Below are positions 1 through 6,126 of a DNA stretch of 12,841 bases, in pieces. Within the stretch, counting starts at the first letter, position 1, and each line of letters opens with the position of its first letter. The notes under the pieces were generated by a model that made no database searches, was not told the origin of the DNA, and was given only the letters and a program-made list of their open reading frames with translations. The translations under genes and the position numbers were made by a program. The DNA is taken from NCBI GenBank assembly GCA_035290345.1, contig DATDUP010000020.1, positions 1 to 12,841 of the forward strand, written 5' to 3'. This DNA is from DATDUP01 sp035290345 (GTDB lineage Bacteria; Patescibacteriota; Patescibacteriia; Magasanikbacterales; UBA922).

Positions 1-424
1 TGATAATACCCTGGATTTGGGCCAGACAGCCATTGGCATAAGTATAGCCATTGTTTCCACAGACCGGTGCGTATTCAGCGCCACAAGTGGTAAAAGGAGA
101 AGCTGGAACAGCGCCGGGCAGGTGAGTAATGATGGTTGCCTGATCTGGGCCGCATTTACCTTGGTAATAATCTTCGGCTAGACATTCGGTCAAACCAGTA
201 AAACGGCAATAGGATTCAGACGCACCCTTTTCTTCATTGAAACGAATGATGAGTTCTTGTCCTTGTTTTTCGCAAAAAGATTCAGCCGGGGTTAACTGTT
301 TTTCTATTAATTTCACTGGTTGGACAACCGGGTTGGTCGTGGTCAGCGGAGGGGGAGTTTTTGGTTCGCAGCCGGCCCCGCCAATCAATAGGCCGAGACA
401 AATAGCGAACAGGATTTTCTTCAT
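1..424 (-). CDS. Lipoprotein with DUF333 and Kazal-like domains (3' end outside window)
   Basis: The frame opens with ATG at 424 and is still open at the window edge, giving 141 residues without a stop. Residues 1-18 form a signal peptide (MKKILFAICLGLLIGGAG) that runs into Cys19, a plausible lipobox, so the protein is probably lipid-anchored on the outer face of the membrane. A proline/threonine-rich linker (about 21-36) follows. Residues about 46-91 match the DUF333 pattern (PAESFCEKQG, then Cys73, Cys81, Cys91, ending YYQGKC). Residues about 114-135 carry a Kazal-like core (CGAEYAPVCGNNGYTYANGC), a fold known for binding serine proteases. The start lies 8 bases after the dehydrogenase stop, so the two are probably co-transcribed. 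Family calls come from motif recognition. Whether it inhibits any protease is unknown, and the remaining cysteines of the Kazal domain lie beyond the edge. Confidence 0.85.
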   Translation of the reverse strand, partial: MKKILFAICLGLLIGGAGCEPKTPPPLTTTNPVVQPVKLIEKQLTPAESFCEKQGQELIIRFNEEKGASESYCRFTGLTECLAEDYYQGKCGPDQATIITHLPGAVPASPFTTCGAEYAPVCGNNGYTYANGCLAQIQGII

Positions 425-432
425 AATTATGG

Positions 433-1461
433 TCAGGATTTTTTTGGAGGTTTAGTGACATCGTTTTCGGTCAAGCCATTTTCAAAAGACTTGATGTTGT
501 TTATCGTGACATCGTAAATTCTTTGCAAGGCTTCTGTACTGTTGAAAGCACTGTGGGGGGTGACAATGGTTGCGGGATGGTCAATTAATATATTGTCCAT
601 CAAGTTTGTTTTTATTCGGCTAGCATTCATGGTTTGAGTAAATAGCCGTTCCGGACTTTCGATAATGTCTTCACTTTCCAGAACATCAAGACCGGCCCCG
701 GCCACCTGCCCGGTTTCTAATCCCCAAACCAGGGCTTCGGAATTAATCAAACCGCCGCGGGCTGTATTGATTATATATACCCCTTTTTTCATTTTTTTGA
801 TTTCTTTTTTGTCAATAAGGTGGTGGGTAGAAGGGAGAAGGGGGACATGGAGAGAAATGATATCTGACTTTTTATAAATTTCATTAAGAGTTACATATTT
901 GAACCCCTTCTTTTCCAAAGATTTGTTAGGGAAAACATCAAAAGCTAGCACAGTGACCGACAAGCCCTGAAGCATCTCAATCAGATGAATACCAATATGA
1001 CCAGTGCCGATTATACCAATGGTTCGTCCTTTGAGATCAAAGCCTTTCAGGCCATGATAATCATAAACACTTTCTTTGACTCGTTTTACCGCTGGGAACA
1101 GTTTACGAGACAGAGCCAGGATGAGAGACAGGGCATGTTGGGCAACAGTATTTTCACCATAAGTGGGTACATTACATACCGGGATTTTTCTTTTTTTAGC
1201 AGCCGCCAAATCGATATGGTCATAACCAGTAGAGAGGGTGACGATGAGTTTCAATTTGGGTAGAGCGGTAATGATTTTAGCAGTCACTTGGGAATCAACA
1301 AATACACCCAAAATTTCAGTCTCAGCGTTTAAACAGGACTGTTTATCAATAGTAGTCTCCACTGCTGTTAAGCGGTGGCCACGCAGTTTGGTCTTTAGGT
1401 ATGATTTCATGTCTGGCATGACACCGTAAAAAGTGCAGACCAGATGTTTTGTTTTGGACAT
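433..1461 (-). CDS. D-2-hydroxyacid dehydrogenase, D-lactate dehydrogenase-like
   Basis: This 342-residue NAD-dependent dehydrogenase probably interconverts pyruvate and D-lactate, regenerating NAD+ in a fermenting cell. The cofactor-binding loop GTGHIG is at about 152-157. The catalytic set of the family is visible: Arg235 in NTARGG, Asp259 and Glu264 in GLDVLESE, and His303 in TPHSAFNS. Length and residue spacing resemble the D-lactate dehydrogenase (LdhA/VanH) branch more than the longer phosphoglycerate dehydrogenases, and there is no ACT domain. The frame can be extended upstream to 1524, but a strong promoter lies inside that extension, so ATG 1461 is chosen. No Shine-Dalgarno sequence is visible and the leader would be about 15 bases. 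The lipoprotein gene follows directly. The family is secure; the exact 2-keto acid substrate is inferred. Confidence 0.93.
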   Translation of the reverse strand: MSKTKHLVCTFYGVMPDMKSYLKTKLRGHRLTAVETTIDKQSCLNAETEILGVFVDSQVTAKIITALPKLKLIVTLSTGYDHIDLAAAKKRKIPVCNVPTYGENTVAQHALSLILALSRKLFPAVKRVKESVYDYHGLKGFDLKGRTIGIIGTGHIGIHLIEMLQGLSVTVLAFDVFPNKSLEKKGFKYVTLNEIYKKSDIISLHVPLLPSTHHLIDKKEIKKMKKGVYIINTARGGLINSEALVWGLETGQVAGAGLDVLESEDIIESPERLFTQTMNASRIKTNLMDNILIDHPATIVTPHSAFNSTEALQRIYDVTINNIKSFENGLTENDVTKPPKKS

Positions 1462-1482
1462 AATAGGGGTTAAAGCTATGAT

Positions 1483-1510
1483 ATTATACCAGGAAATCGG
1501 GGTTGACCAA
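1483..1510 (-). promoter_or_regulatory. Extended -10 promoter of the dehydrogenase gene
   Basis: On the minus strand the exact consensus TATAAT (1483-1488) is preceded by TGG (1489-1491), an extended -10. A weak -35, TTGGTC (1505-1510), lies 16 bases upstream. The expected start of transcription is near 1476, about 15 bases before ATG 1461. Confidence 0.75.
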
Positions 1511-1557
1511 AATAAGTAGGTCATTGGTATTTTTTGAAAGCAGAATAAAGAAAGCCC

Positions 1558-1587
1558 TAGACTTTTTTCGGTTAGTTGTGTTAGGAT
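1558..1587 (+). promoter_or_regulatory. Probable promoter of the 117-residue orphan gene
   Basis: TAGACT (1558-1563) matches the -35 consensus at four of six positions. TAGGAT (1582-1587), also four of six, follows after 18 bases and is preceded by TGT, so it reads as an extended -10. Transcription would start near 1594. The boxes are individually imperfect; the position upstream of a hairpin leader and a strong ribosome binding site supports the call. Confidence 0.5.
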
Positions 1588-1590
1588 GGT

Positions 1591-1630
1591 TTGTCCATTC
1601 TATGGAGGATTGGACAATCCCCGAGGGAGG
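1591..1630 (+). promoter_or_regulatory. Two-hairpin leader and strong ribosome binding site
   Basis: Hairpin 1 is TCCAT-tct-ATGGA (1594-1606). Hairpin 2 is GATTG-ga-CAATC (1608-1619), which may open to a four-base loop. The Shine-Dalgarno GGGAGG (1625-1630) follows, five bases before ATG 1636. An alternative pairing, TTGTCCA (1591-1597) with TGGACAA (1611-1617), would exclude both small hairpins, though its first bases may lie before the transcript start. The pairings are read by eye; a regulatory role is inference. Confidence 0.45.
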
Positions 1631-1635
1631 TTGAG

Positions 1636-1989
1636 ATGGCGGAAGTAGAGATGGTGGTTCTGGATAGAGAAGAGGTGTTTCAGACATTGAATTTTTCATC
1701 CGGCCGGCTCGTGAGGGAGGATGATCTGGAGCCAGGAGCGGAAATGAATGAGGTGAGACTCTGCTTGCGTAATGGCATCTGGGTCATGGATGGACCGCCT
1801 CTGGAGGTGGTCCTGGACCAAGTGCCAATCGTGGAGAGACCAGATGGGGAACTGGTGAAGTTCTGGTATCACCACGATGCGCGACAACCGCAGTTGCTGC
1901 CACTGGAGTTTTTCACCGCTCTCGAGGTGGAGCTCGGGCACCTGCGGCCCGGCGTTTCTTCCAAGATGTTCATCACCAACAACTGGTGA
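1636..1989 (+). CDS. Orphan 117-residue protein of unknown function
   Basis: I do not recognise this protein. It is soluble-looking and acidic, with no signal peptide, membrane segment or cysteine-pair motif. It alternates short charged and hydrophobic stretches, with a tryptophan/tyrosine-containing centre (GIWVMDGPPLEVVLDQ, KFWYHHDARQP) and ends in MFITNNW. ATG 1636 is chosen because GGGAGG lies five bases before it; the frame could also open at TTG 1591, but that lies before or at the predicted transcript start. Codon use differs from the neighbours: CTG, CTC, GTG, GAG, AAG and AAC dominate where nearby genes prefer TTG, TTT and AAA. The gene stands alone between a divergent dehydrogenase and a convergent ribosomal operon, with its own promoter and terminator. 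The composition and isolation suggest acquired cargo or a highly expressed stand-alone gene. Confidence 0.75.
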   Translation: MAEVEMVVLDREEVFQTLNFSSGRLVREDDLEPGAEMNEVRLCLRNGIWVMDGPPLEVVLDQVPIVERPDGELVKFWYHHDARQPQLLPLEFFTALEVELGHLRPGVSSKMFITNNW

Positions 1990-2001
1990 GTGGCGGGGGT
2001 T

Positions 2002-2056
2002 GCCTCCGGCTGGTACGTTCGTTTTGAACGTCATCGGCCGGAGGCTTCTTCTTTTT
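2002..2056 (+). terminator. Two-tier intrinsic terminator of the orphan gene
   Basis: GCCTCCGGC (2002-2010) pairs with GCCGGAGGC (2037-2045). Inside it, ACGTTC (2015-2020) pairs with GAACGT (2026-2031) around the loop gtttt. The two stems are separated by a small asymmetric internal loop. TTCTTCTTTTT (2046-2056) follows as the U-rich tract. It starts 12 bases after the stop codon. Confidence 0.9.
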
Positions 2057-2065
2057 GGGAATAAC

Positions 2066-2096
2066 AAAAACCCTGGTTGAACCAGGATTTTTTGTT
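2066..2096. terminator. Bidirectional terminator between orphan gene and rplK
   Basis: CCTGGT (2072-2077) pairs with ACCAGG (2081-2086) around tga, flanked by an A run on the left (2066-2070) and a T run on the right (2088-2093). It therefore reads as an intrinsic terminator on both strands. On the minus strand it closes the secE-nusG-rplK unit; on the plus strand it is a second terminator for the orphan gene. Confidence 0.85.
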
Positions 2097-2116
2097 TTCG
2101 TTTTTTCAATTGATGG

Positions 2117-2539
2117 TTATTCTACTTTTACACCCATTTGTCTGGCCGTGCCCGCAATGGAGTGCATGGCTGATTCTAGGCTATCTGTGTTCATGTCTAC
2201 CATTTTCTTTTGGGCGATTTCTTTTACTTGGGCCTTGGTGATTTTTCCAGCCTTGTCTTTCAGGGGATTGCCAGCGCCCTTGGTAATACCAGCCGCTTTT
2301 TTGATTAGTTCGCTGGCTGGAGCAACTTTGGTGATGAAGTCAAAAGTTCGATCTTCGTAAACGCTGATTACCACTGGGACCACTTCTCCGCGTTTGTCCG
2401 CTGTTGTCGCGTTGAACTTAGCACAAAAGTCCTGGATGTTAAGGCCGTGTTGGCCCAGAGCCGGACCGACTGGAGGAGCGGGATTGGCCGCGCCACCTTG
2501 GATCTGTAATTTGATTTGGGTGACAAGTTTCTTTGCCAT
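2117..2539 (-). CDS. rplK: Ribosomal protein uL11
   Basis: This 140-residue protein is the usual length for bacterial L11, which binds the GTPase-associated region of 23S rRNA in the 50S subunit. The N-terminal domain shows the family signature PPVGPALGQHGLNI (about 22-35) with FCAKFN following. The C-terminal rRNA-binding domain is complete (KKAAGITKGAG, then LESAMHSIAGTARQMGV). ATG 2539 gives the standard N-terminus MAKKLVTQIKLQI. No Shine-Dalgarno sequence is apparent; a hairpin lies just upstream. It is the last gene of the secE-nusG-rplK unit and is followed by a terminator and a convergent orphan gene, not by rplA as in most bacteria. Confidence 0.98.
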   Translation of the reverse strand: MAKKLVTQIKLQIQGGAANPAPPVGPALGQHGLNIQDFCAKFNATTADKRGEVVPVVISVYEDRTFDFITKVAPASELIKKAAGITKGAGNPLKDKAGKITKAQVKEIAQKKMVDMNTDSLESAMHSIAGTARQMGVKVE

Positions 2540-2553
2540 AAATTATTATTTGT

Positions 2554-2584
2554 AGCCGAGAAGCGTTCCGAAAAGGAACCGGCT
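2554..2584 (-). promoter_or_regulatory. Hairpin in the nusG-rplK gap
   Basis: On the minus strand AGCCG pairs with CGGCT and, directly inside, GTTCC pairs with GGAAC around a five-base loop. The 3' side carries a six-base bulge, gcttct. This fills most of the 51-base gap and lacks a U tract, so it is not a terminator. It could be an mRNA processing or ribosomal-protein control site; this is inference. Confidence 0.5.
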
Positions 2585-2590
2585 TGGTGA

Positions 2591-3136
2591 TTAAATCTTT
2601 TTTACCTGTAGAGCATCTAGTTCCACTGGTGTTTCCCGACCAAACATGCTGACCAGGACCTTCACTTTACCGCGGGATTCATCAACATTGCTGATTTTTC
2701 CTTCAAAATTTTTGAATGGTCCATCCACAATTTTTACTGGATCATTGATTGAGACATCAATTTTGTGAGTGGGTTCTTGGCCGCCAGTTCTTTTTTGTAA
2801 AGACTCCACCTCTTTTTGATCAATAGGGGTGGGAGTGGTGCCAGAACCGACAAAACCGGTGACATTTGGGGTGTTACGCACTACGTACCAAGAATCATCG
2901 GTCACGATCATCTCTACTAGTACATAGCCAGGAAAGATTTTTTCTTCAATAACTGTACGTTTACCATTTTTGATTTTAATCTTTTTTTCTTTTGGCACCA
3001 AGACACTGAAGATCTTGTCCTGCATGTCAAAGGATTCAATTCTTTGTTCTAGATTACGTTTTACATTTTCTTCATAACCGCTATAGGTATGGAGAACATA
3101 CCAGCGGCGTCCGAGATGAAGTGTTTGTTTGGCCAT
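2591..3136 (-). CDS. nusG: Transcription termination/antitermination factor NusG
   Basis: NusG is a transcription elongation factor that binds RNA polymerase through its N-terminal domain and links it to Rho or to ribosomal protein S10 through its C-terminal domain. The 181-residue protein has the NGN domain at about 11-110 (RWYVLHTYSGYEENV, IFPGYVLVEM, VVRNTPNVTGFVG) and a KOW domain at about 128-181 (NDPVKIVDGPFKNFEGKI and the closing VELDALQVKKI). Both are complete and of normal length. ATG 3136 is preceded by a purine-rich Shine-Dalgarno (AGGGGGA) in the 11-base gap after the secE stop. Its position directly after secE is the classic bacterial order. Confidence 0.98.
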   Translation of the reverse strand: MAKQTLHLGRRWYVLHTYSGYEENVKRNLEQRIESFDMQDKIFSVLVPKEKKIKIKNGKRTVIEEKIFPGYVLVEMIVTDDSWYVVRNTPNVTGFVGSGTTPTPIDQKEVESLQKRTGGQEPTHKIDVSINDPVKIVDGPFKNFEGKISNVDESRGKVKVLVSMFGRETPVELDALQVKKI

Positions 3137-3147
3137 ATTCCCCCTGA

Positions 3148-3330
3148 TTATTTAATAATGAAGCCGAGGCCGAGATTAAAGAGGTTGTCCAGAATCCCAA
3201 AAAAAATGGCAATGCCTAGACAGAGACCCAGAACGATTAAAGTATAGGTAGTGGCCTGTTTTTTTGTTGGCCAGACGACTTTCTTCATTTCAGCGAAAGC
3301 GCCATGAAAATATTCTTGGACCTTATTCAT
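3148..3330 (-). CDS. secE: Preprotein translocase subunit SecE
   Basis: SecE is the small essential clamp of the SecYEG protein channel in the cytoplasmic membrane. The 60-residue form starting at ATG 3330 (MNKVQEYFHGAFAEMKKVVW) has the amphipathic surface helix with the conserved EMKKVVWPTKKQ segment (about 13-25), then one membrane span (about 29-55). This is the normal size for single-span bacterial SecE. The frame extends upstream to 3399, but that extension contains the promoter, so the longer start is rejected. No Shine-Dalgarno sequence is visible. The secE-nusG-rplK order supports the assignment. Confidence 0.96.
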   Translation of the reverse strand: MNKVQEYFHGAFAEMKKVVWPTKKQATTYTLIVLGLCLGIAIFFGILDNLFNLGLGFIIK

Positions 3331-3346
3331 ATTGTGGTATTTTAAA

Positions 3347-3371
3347 ACGGCTCGGGGCCGTATTGATACGG
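3347..3371 (-). promoter_or_regulatory. Inverted repeats at the secE transcription start
   Basis: Two overlapping inverted repeats occupy the start site. CCGTATTGATACGG (3358-3371) abuts the -10 and straddles the predicted start, so it is a DNA palindrome, not an RNA hairpin. ACGGC-tcggg-GCCGT (3347-3361) would form a hairpin at the very 5' end of the mRNA. The first could be a repressor site and the second a stability element; both roles are inference. Confidence 0.4.
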
Positions 3372-3399
3372 AGTATATCAGATCCTTGTTTTTTGTCAA
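3372..3399 (-). promoter_or_regulatory. Promoter of the secE-nusG-rplK operon
   Basis: On the minus strand a perfect -35 TTGACA (3394-3399) is followed after 16 bases by TATACT (3372-3377), preceded by TGA as an extended -10. Transcription is expected near 3365, giving a leader of about 35 bases to secE. This is among the strongest-looking promoters in the window. Confidence 0.85.
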
Positions 3400-3427
3400 G
3401 TCCGAGCATTTCTTTTGTCAAAATAAG

Positions 3428-3451
3428 CAAAAAAAGGCCGCGCTAGGCGGC
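3428..3451 (-). terminator. Intrinsic terminator of the gyrB unit
   Basis: On the minus strand GCCGC (3447-3451) pairs with GCGGC (3437-3441) around a five-base loop and is followed by a run of T (3428-3435). It begins just after the stop of the small charged protein gene and lies upstream of the secE promoter, separating the two operons. Confidence 0.85.
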
Positions 3452-3457
3452 TCATTT

Positions 3458-3859
3458 TTATAATGTGATTTTTTCTCGGCGCCGCTCTTGGCGATAGTTG
3501 GAGGTACGGATATTCCGGATCTCTTCTCCGCGTTTTTGGTTGGGTGGACGCCAACCCGCGGCCTGTTCATCTAAACGTCTTTGTCTTCGGGCGGCTTCAG
3601 TATCAGCATTCAATTCTGCGATTTGTTCCTCACTCATGGTTTGGATATCTTTTTGGTCTTCTGGACTAAGCTCATTCTCTTCAGCTAGGGCGATCACTAT
3701 ATCCTCGGGATTGGAATCGGAGTCAGCGATTTCCTCTATAGGAATAAATCCTTCTTCCTTGGGGCTGGTTTCTTTGTTGAGCTGTCCAGTGTGAGGAGAG
3801 GTAGGATAATCACTGGTCTGGAACTTATAGTCGTCGGGGATGTGTAGTTTTTCTCCCAT
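3458..3859 (-). CDS. Small charged protein of unknown function downstream of gyrB
   Basis: I do not recognise this 133-residue protein. It has no signal peptide, membrane span or cysteines. The first half is polar and proline-containing, the middle is acidic and likely helical (SPEDQKDIQTMSEEQIAELN, about 69-88), and the end is strongly basic (RRQRRLDEQAAGW, then RQERRREKITL). Much of it is probably disordered, and the charge split suggests a nucleic-acid- or protein-binding tail. ATG 3859 lies 10 bases after the gyrB stop. An alternative ATG at 3892 would overlap gyrB by 23 bases and add 11 residues; neither has a Shine-Dalgarno sequence. Because it shares the gyrB transcript and the terminator follows immediately, co-expression with gyrase is likely, but a functional link is not shown. 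Confidence 0.75.
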   Translation of the reverse strand: MGEKLHIPDDYKFQTSDYPTSPHTGQLNKETSPKEEGFIPIEEIADSDSNPEDIVIALAEENELSPEDQKDIQTMSEEQIAELNADTEAARRQRRLDEQAAGWRPPNQKRGEEIRNIRTSNYRQERRREKITL

Positions 3860-3869
3860 AGTTTTGGGG

Positions 3870-6014
3870 TTAGATGTCCAGGTTTTTAACATTTTTAGCC
3901 TGGGATTGAATGAAGTTTTTTCGGGGGGCGACCTCTGATCCCATCAGAACATCAAAGACCTCGCTGGCCTTTTCCGCATCTTCAATCGCCACTAATTTCA
4001 TCAAACGATTGGCGGGATTCATTGTTGTTTCCCAAAGCTGTTCGGGATTCATTTCACCCAAACCTTTATAGCGTTGAATATTGAGCCGATTTTCTTTTTT
4101 TGATTTTCCTTTAATATCTTCACCTTCCTTCTCCTCTTCACTTTCCTCTCCCGCTTCTTTTATTTCTAAATCCTCGGCTTTAATTCCATGATCTTTTTTA
4201 TATTTTTCCAGGTCAGCATCATTATAGATCCAGGTCATTTCTTTGCCTTGGCGGATACTGTACAGCGGTGGTTGGGCAATATAAATATGGTTTTGATAGA
4301 TGAGATCGGGAAAATAGCGGAAGAACAAAGTAAGCAAAAGGGTGCGGATGTGGGCGCCATCAACATCGGCGTCAGTCATAATGACGATTTTGTTGTAGCG
4401 GAGTTTACTGATATCAAATTGCTCGCCAATGTTCGTGCCCATGGCGATGATTAAAGATTTTAATTCGTTGTTGGTTAGGATTTTGTCAATTCGCGCTCTT
4501 TCCACATTTAGGACTTTACCCCGCAAAGGTAAGATGGCCTGAGTATGTCGATCCCGGCCTTGTTTGGCAGAACCGCCAGCCGAATCACCTTCCACGATGA
4601 AGATTTCTGAAATACTGGCATCGCGGGTAGAGCAGTCGGCTAATTTCCCTGGTAGGGTGAAACCTTCTAAAGCACCTTTACGTAGAACAGTTTCGCGGGC
4701 GATCCTGGCCGCATTGCGAGCCTTGGCTGCTAGGATGCATTTTCCTAAAATCGCTTCGGCATCACGGGGGTTTTCTTCTAGAAAAATTTCAAAGGCTTCG
4801 GAAAAAACGTTTTCCACTGCAGTTTTGACTTCTGGATTGCCAAGTTTAGATTTGGTCTGGCCTTCAAACTGGGGGTCAGGAAGTTTGACAGAAATAATGG
4901 CCGTCAGACCTTCACGGACATCATCGCCCGAGAGATTTGGGTCCTTTTCTTTGAGGATTTCTTTTTTGCGGGCGTAGTTGTTGAGCGTCCGGGTCAGGGC
5001 TGAGCGGAAACCTTGGACATGGGTACCGCCATCAGGATTGATGATGTTGTTGGCGAAGGCGAACAAGGATTCAGAAAAATCGTCTGTATATTGTAAAGCG
5101 ATTTCCACGCTGACATTCTCTGCGGTTTTTTCTATGTAAAAGGTATTTTCGTGTTTGATCTCTTTGTTTTTGTTGATGTGGGTGACGTAGCTGGCGATAC
5201 CCCCTTCGAAATAGAATTGGTAATGGGCGATGGGTAGGGGCACAGCGGTTCGGTCTTTCTCTTTTTCTTCGGCTGGGCGTTCATCGCTTAGAATGAGGTG
5301 GACACCTTTGGTCAAATAGGCCTGTTGTCGTAAGTGATCAATAATGGTCTTCCATTCATAGTCCAGAGTTTCAAAAATTTCTTCGTCAGCGCGAAAAGCA
5401 GTCACTGTACCGGTTTGGTTGCTTTTGCCAATTGCCGCCACCTTTTTTACTGGTTTACCGCGGCGATATTCTTGTTGCCAAATTTTACCCTCACGGTGGA
5501 CGTTGACGCGCATGTCAGTGGACAGGGCATTAACCACTGAGACACCGACGCCATGCAGACCGCCGGATACCTTATAGCCACCGTCGCCAAACTTACCGCC
5601 GGCGTGCAGTTTGGTTAGAACAACCTCAAGAGCAGATTTTTTTTCTGTGGGGTGTATGTCAACCGGGATACCGCGGCCATTGTCAGTTACTTCTACCCAG
5701 TGATTAGGGAGAAGGCGTATTTTGATTTGCGTGCAAAATCCCGCCATGGCTTCATCAAAGGAATTGTCAATCACTTCCCAAATCATGTGGTGGAGGCCGG
5801 AAGTCCCGGTGGAGCCAATATACATGCCCGGCCGTCGGCGAACCGCATCTAAACCTTCCAACACAGTGATATTGTTGGCGTTGTAGCCGCCGTTTTTGCT
5901 TTTGTCTACTGTTTTTTTAACAGCCTTGGTGGTCGGCTTGTGGCTAATGGTTTTCACTGGTTTTTTTTCAGCAGTGGGACCGATTCTACCTTTGGAAACT
6001 CGTTTGAGAGGCAT
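3870..6014 (-). CDS. gyrB: DNA gyrase subunit B
   Basis: GyrB supplies the ATPase and part of the cleavage core of gyrase, which introduces negative supercoils with GyrA. From ATG 6014 the protein has 714 residues. Visible motifs are the GHKL ATPase Glu80/Asn84 in WEVIDNSFDE, DNGRGIP (111-117), GGLHGVGVSVVNAL (151-164), the ATP-sensing QTKSKLGN (386-393), the TOPRIM motifs EGDSAGG (475-481) and DADVD (548-552), and QRYKGLGEMN (647-656). The last motif and PLRGKVLNVE favour GyrB over ParE. Two features are odd: a lysine-rich tail of about 45 residues before the ATPase domain, and a highly charged insert at about 608-645 just before QRYKGLGEMN. The frame opens at 6050, but a promoter overlaps that extension. 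gyrA is not in the window. Confidence 0.97.
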   Translation of the reverse strand: MPLKRVSKGRIGPTAEKKPVKTISHKPTTKAVKKTVDKSKNGGYNANNITVLEGLDAVRRRPGMYIGSTGTSGLHHMIWEVIDNSFDEAMAGFCTQIKIRLLPNHWVEVTDNGRGIPVDIHPTEKKSALEVVLTKLHAGGKFGDGGYKVSGGLHGVGVSVVNALSTDMRVNVHREGKIWQQEYRRGKPVKKVAAIGKSNQTGTVTAFRADEEIFETLDYEWKTIIDHLRQQAYLTKGVHLILSDERPAEEKEKDRTAVPLPIAHYQFYFEGGIASYVTHINKNKEIKHENTFYIEKTAENVSVEIALQYTDDFSESLFAFANNIINPDGGTHVQGFRSALTRTLNNYARKKEILKEKDPNLSGDDVREGLTAIISVKLPDPQFEGQTKSKLGNPEVKTAVENVFSEAFEIFLEENPRDAEAILGKCILAAKARNAARIARETVLRKGALEGFTLPGKLADCSTRDASISEIFIVEGDSAGGSAKQGRDRHTQAILPLRGKVLNVERARIDKILTNNELKSLIIAMGTNIGEQFDISKLRYNKIVIMTDADVDGAHIRTLLLTLFFRYFPDLIYQNHIYIAQPPLYSIRQGKEMTWIYNDADLEKYKKDHGIKAEDLEIKEAGEESEEEKEGEDIKGKSKKENRLNIQRYKGLGEMNPEQLWETTMNPANRLMKLVAIEDAEKASEVFDVLMGSEVAPRKNFIQSQAKNVKNLDI

Positions 6015-6040
6015 ATGAGATAAAGGATAAACACGGGGAT

Positions 6041-6070
6041 ATTTTAGCATGTTTCACCAGAGGAAGGCAA
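6041..6070 (-). promoter_or_regulatory. Promoter of gyrB
   Basis: On the minus strand TAAAAT (6041-6046) is preceded by TGC, an extended -10. TTGCCT (6065-6070) is a four-of-six -35 with an 18-base spacer. Transcription would start near 6034, about 20 bases before ATG 6014. It lies back to back with the promoter of the plus-strand gene at 6127. Confidence 0.65.
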
Positions 6071-6079
6071 GATGTAAAC

Positions 6080-6109
6080 TTGGGTAAATAAACAGGAATA
6101 GTGTATAAT
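6080..6109 (+). promoter_or_regulatory. Promoter of the membrane protein-rodA unit
   Basis: An exact TATAAT (6104-6109) lies 18 bases downstream of TTGGGT (6080-6085), a weak -35. Transcription would start near 6116, leaving a leader of about 11 bases before ATG 6127, with only a weak AAAGG as ribosome binding sequence. Confidence 0.65.
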
Positions 6110-6126
6110 ATGTAAACAAAGGTTTT

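Noticed and set aside
1696..2109. A 137-codon minus-strand frame opposite the 117-residue orphan gene
   Set aside because: It runs through the terminator region, lacks start signals, and the plus-strand frame has a promoter, Shine-Dalgarno and terminator in register.
3358..3371. Attenuator made of two mutually exclusive hairpins in the secE leader
   Set aside because: The first inverted repeat straddles the predicted transcription start, so only half of it would be in the RNA.
3416..3421. A second TTGACA upstream of the secE promoter
   Set aside because: No matching -10 lies at the right distance; it sits next to the gyrB-unit terminator.
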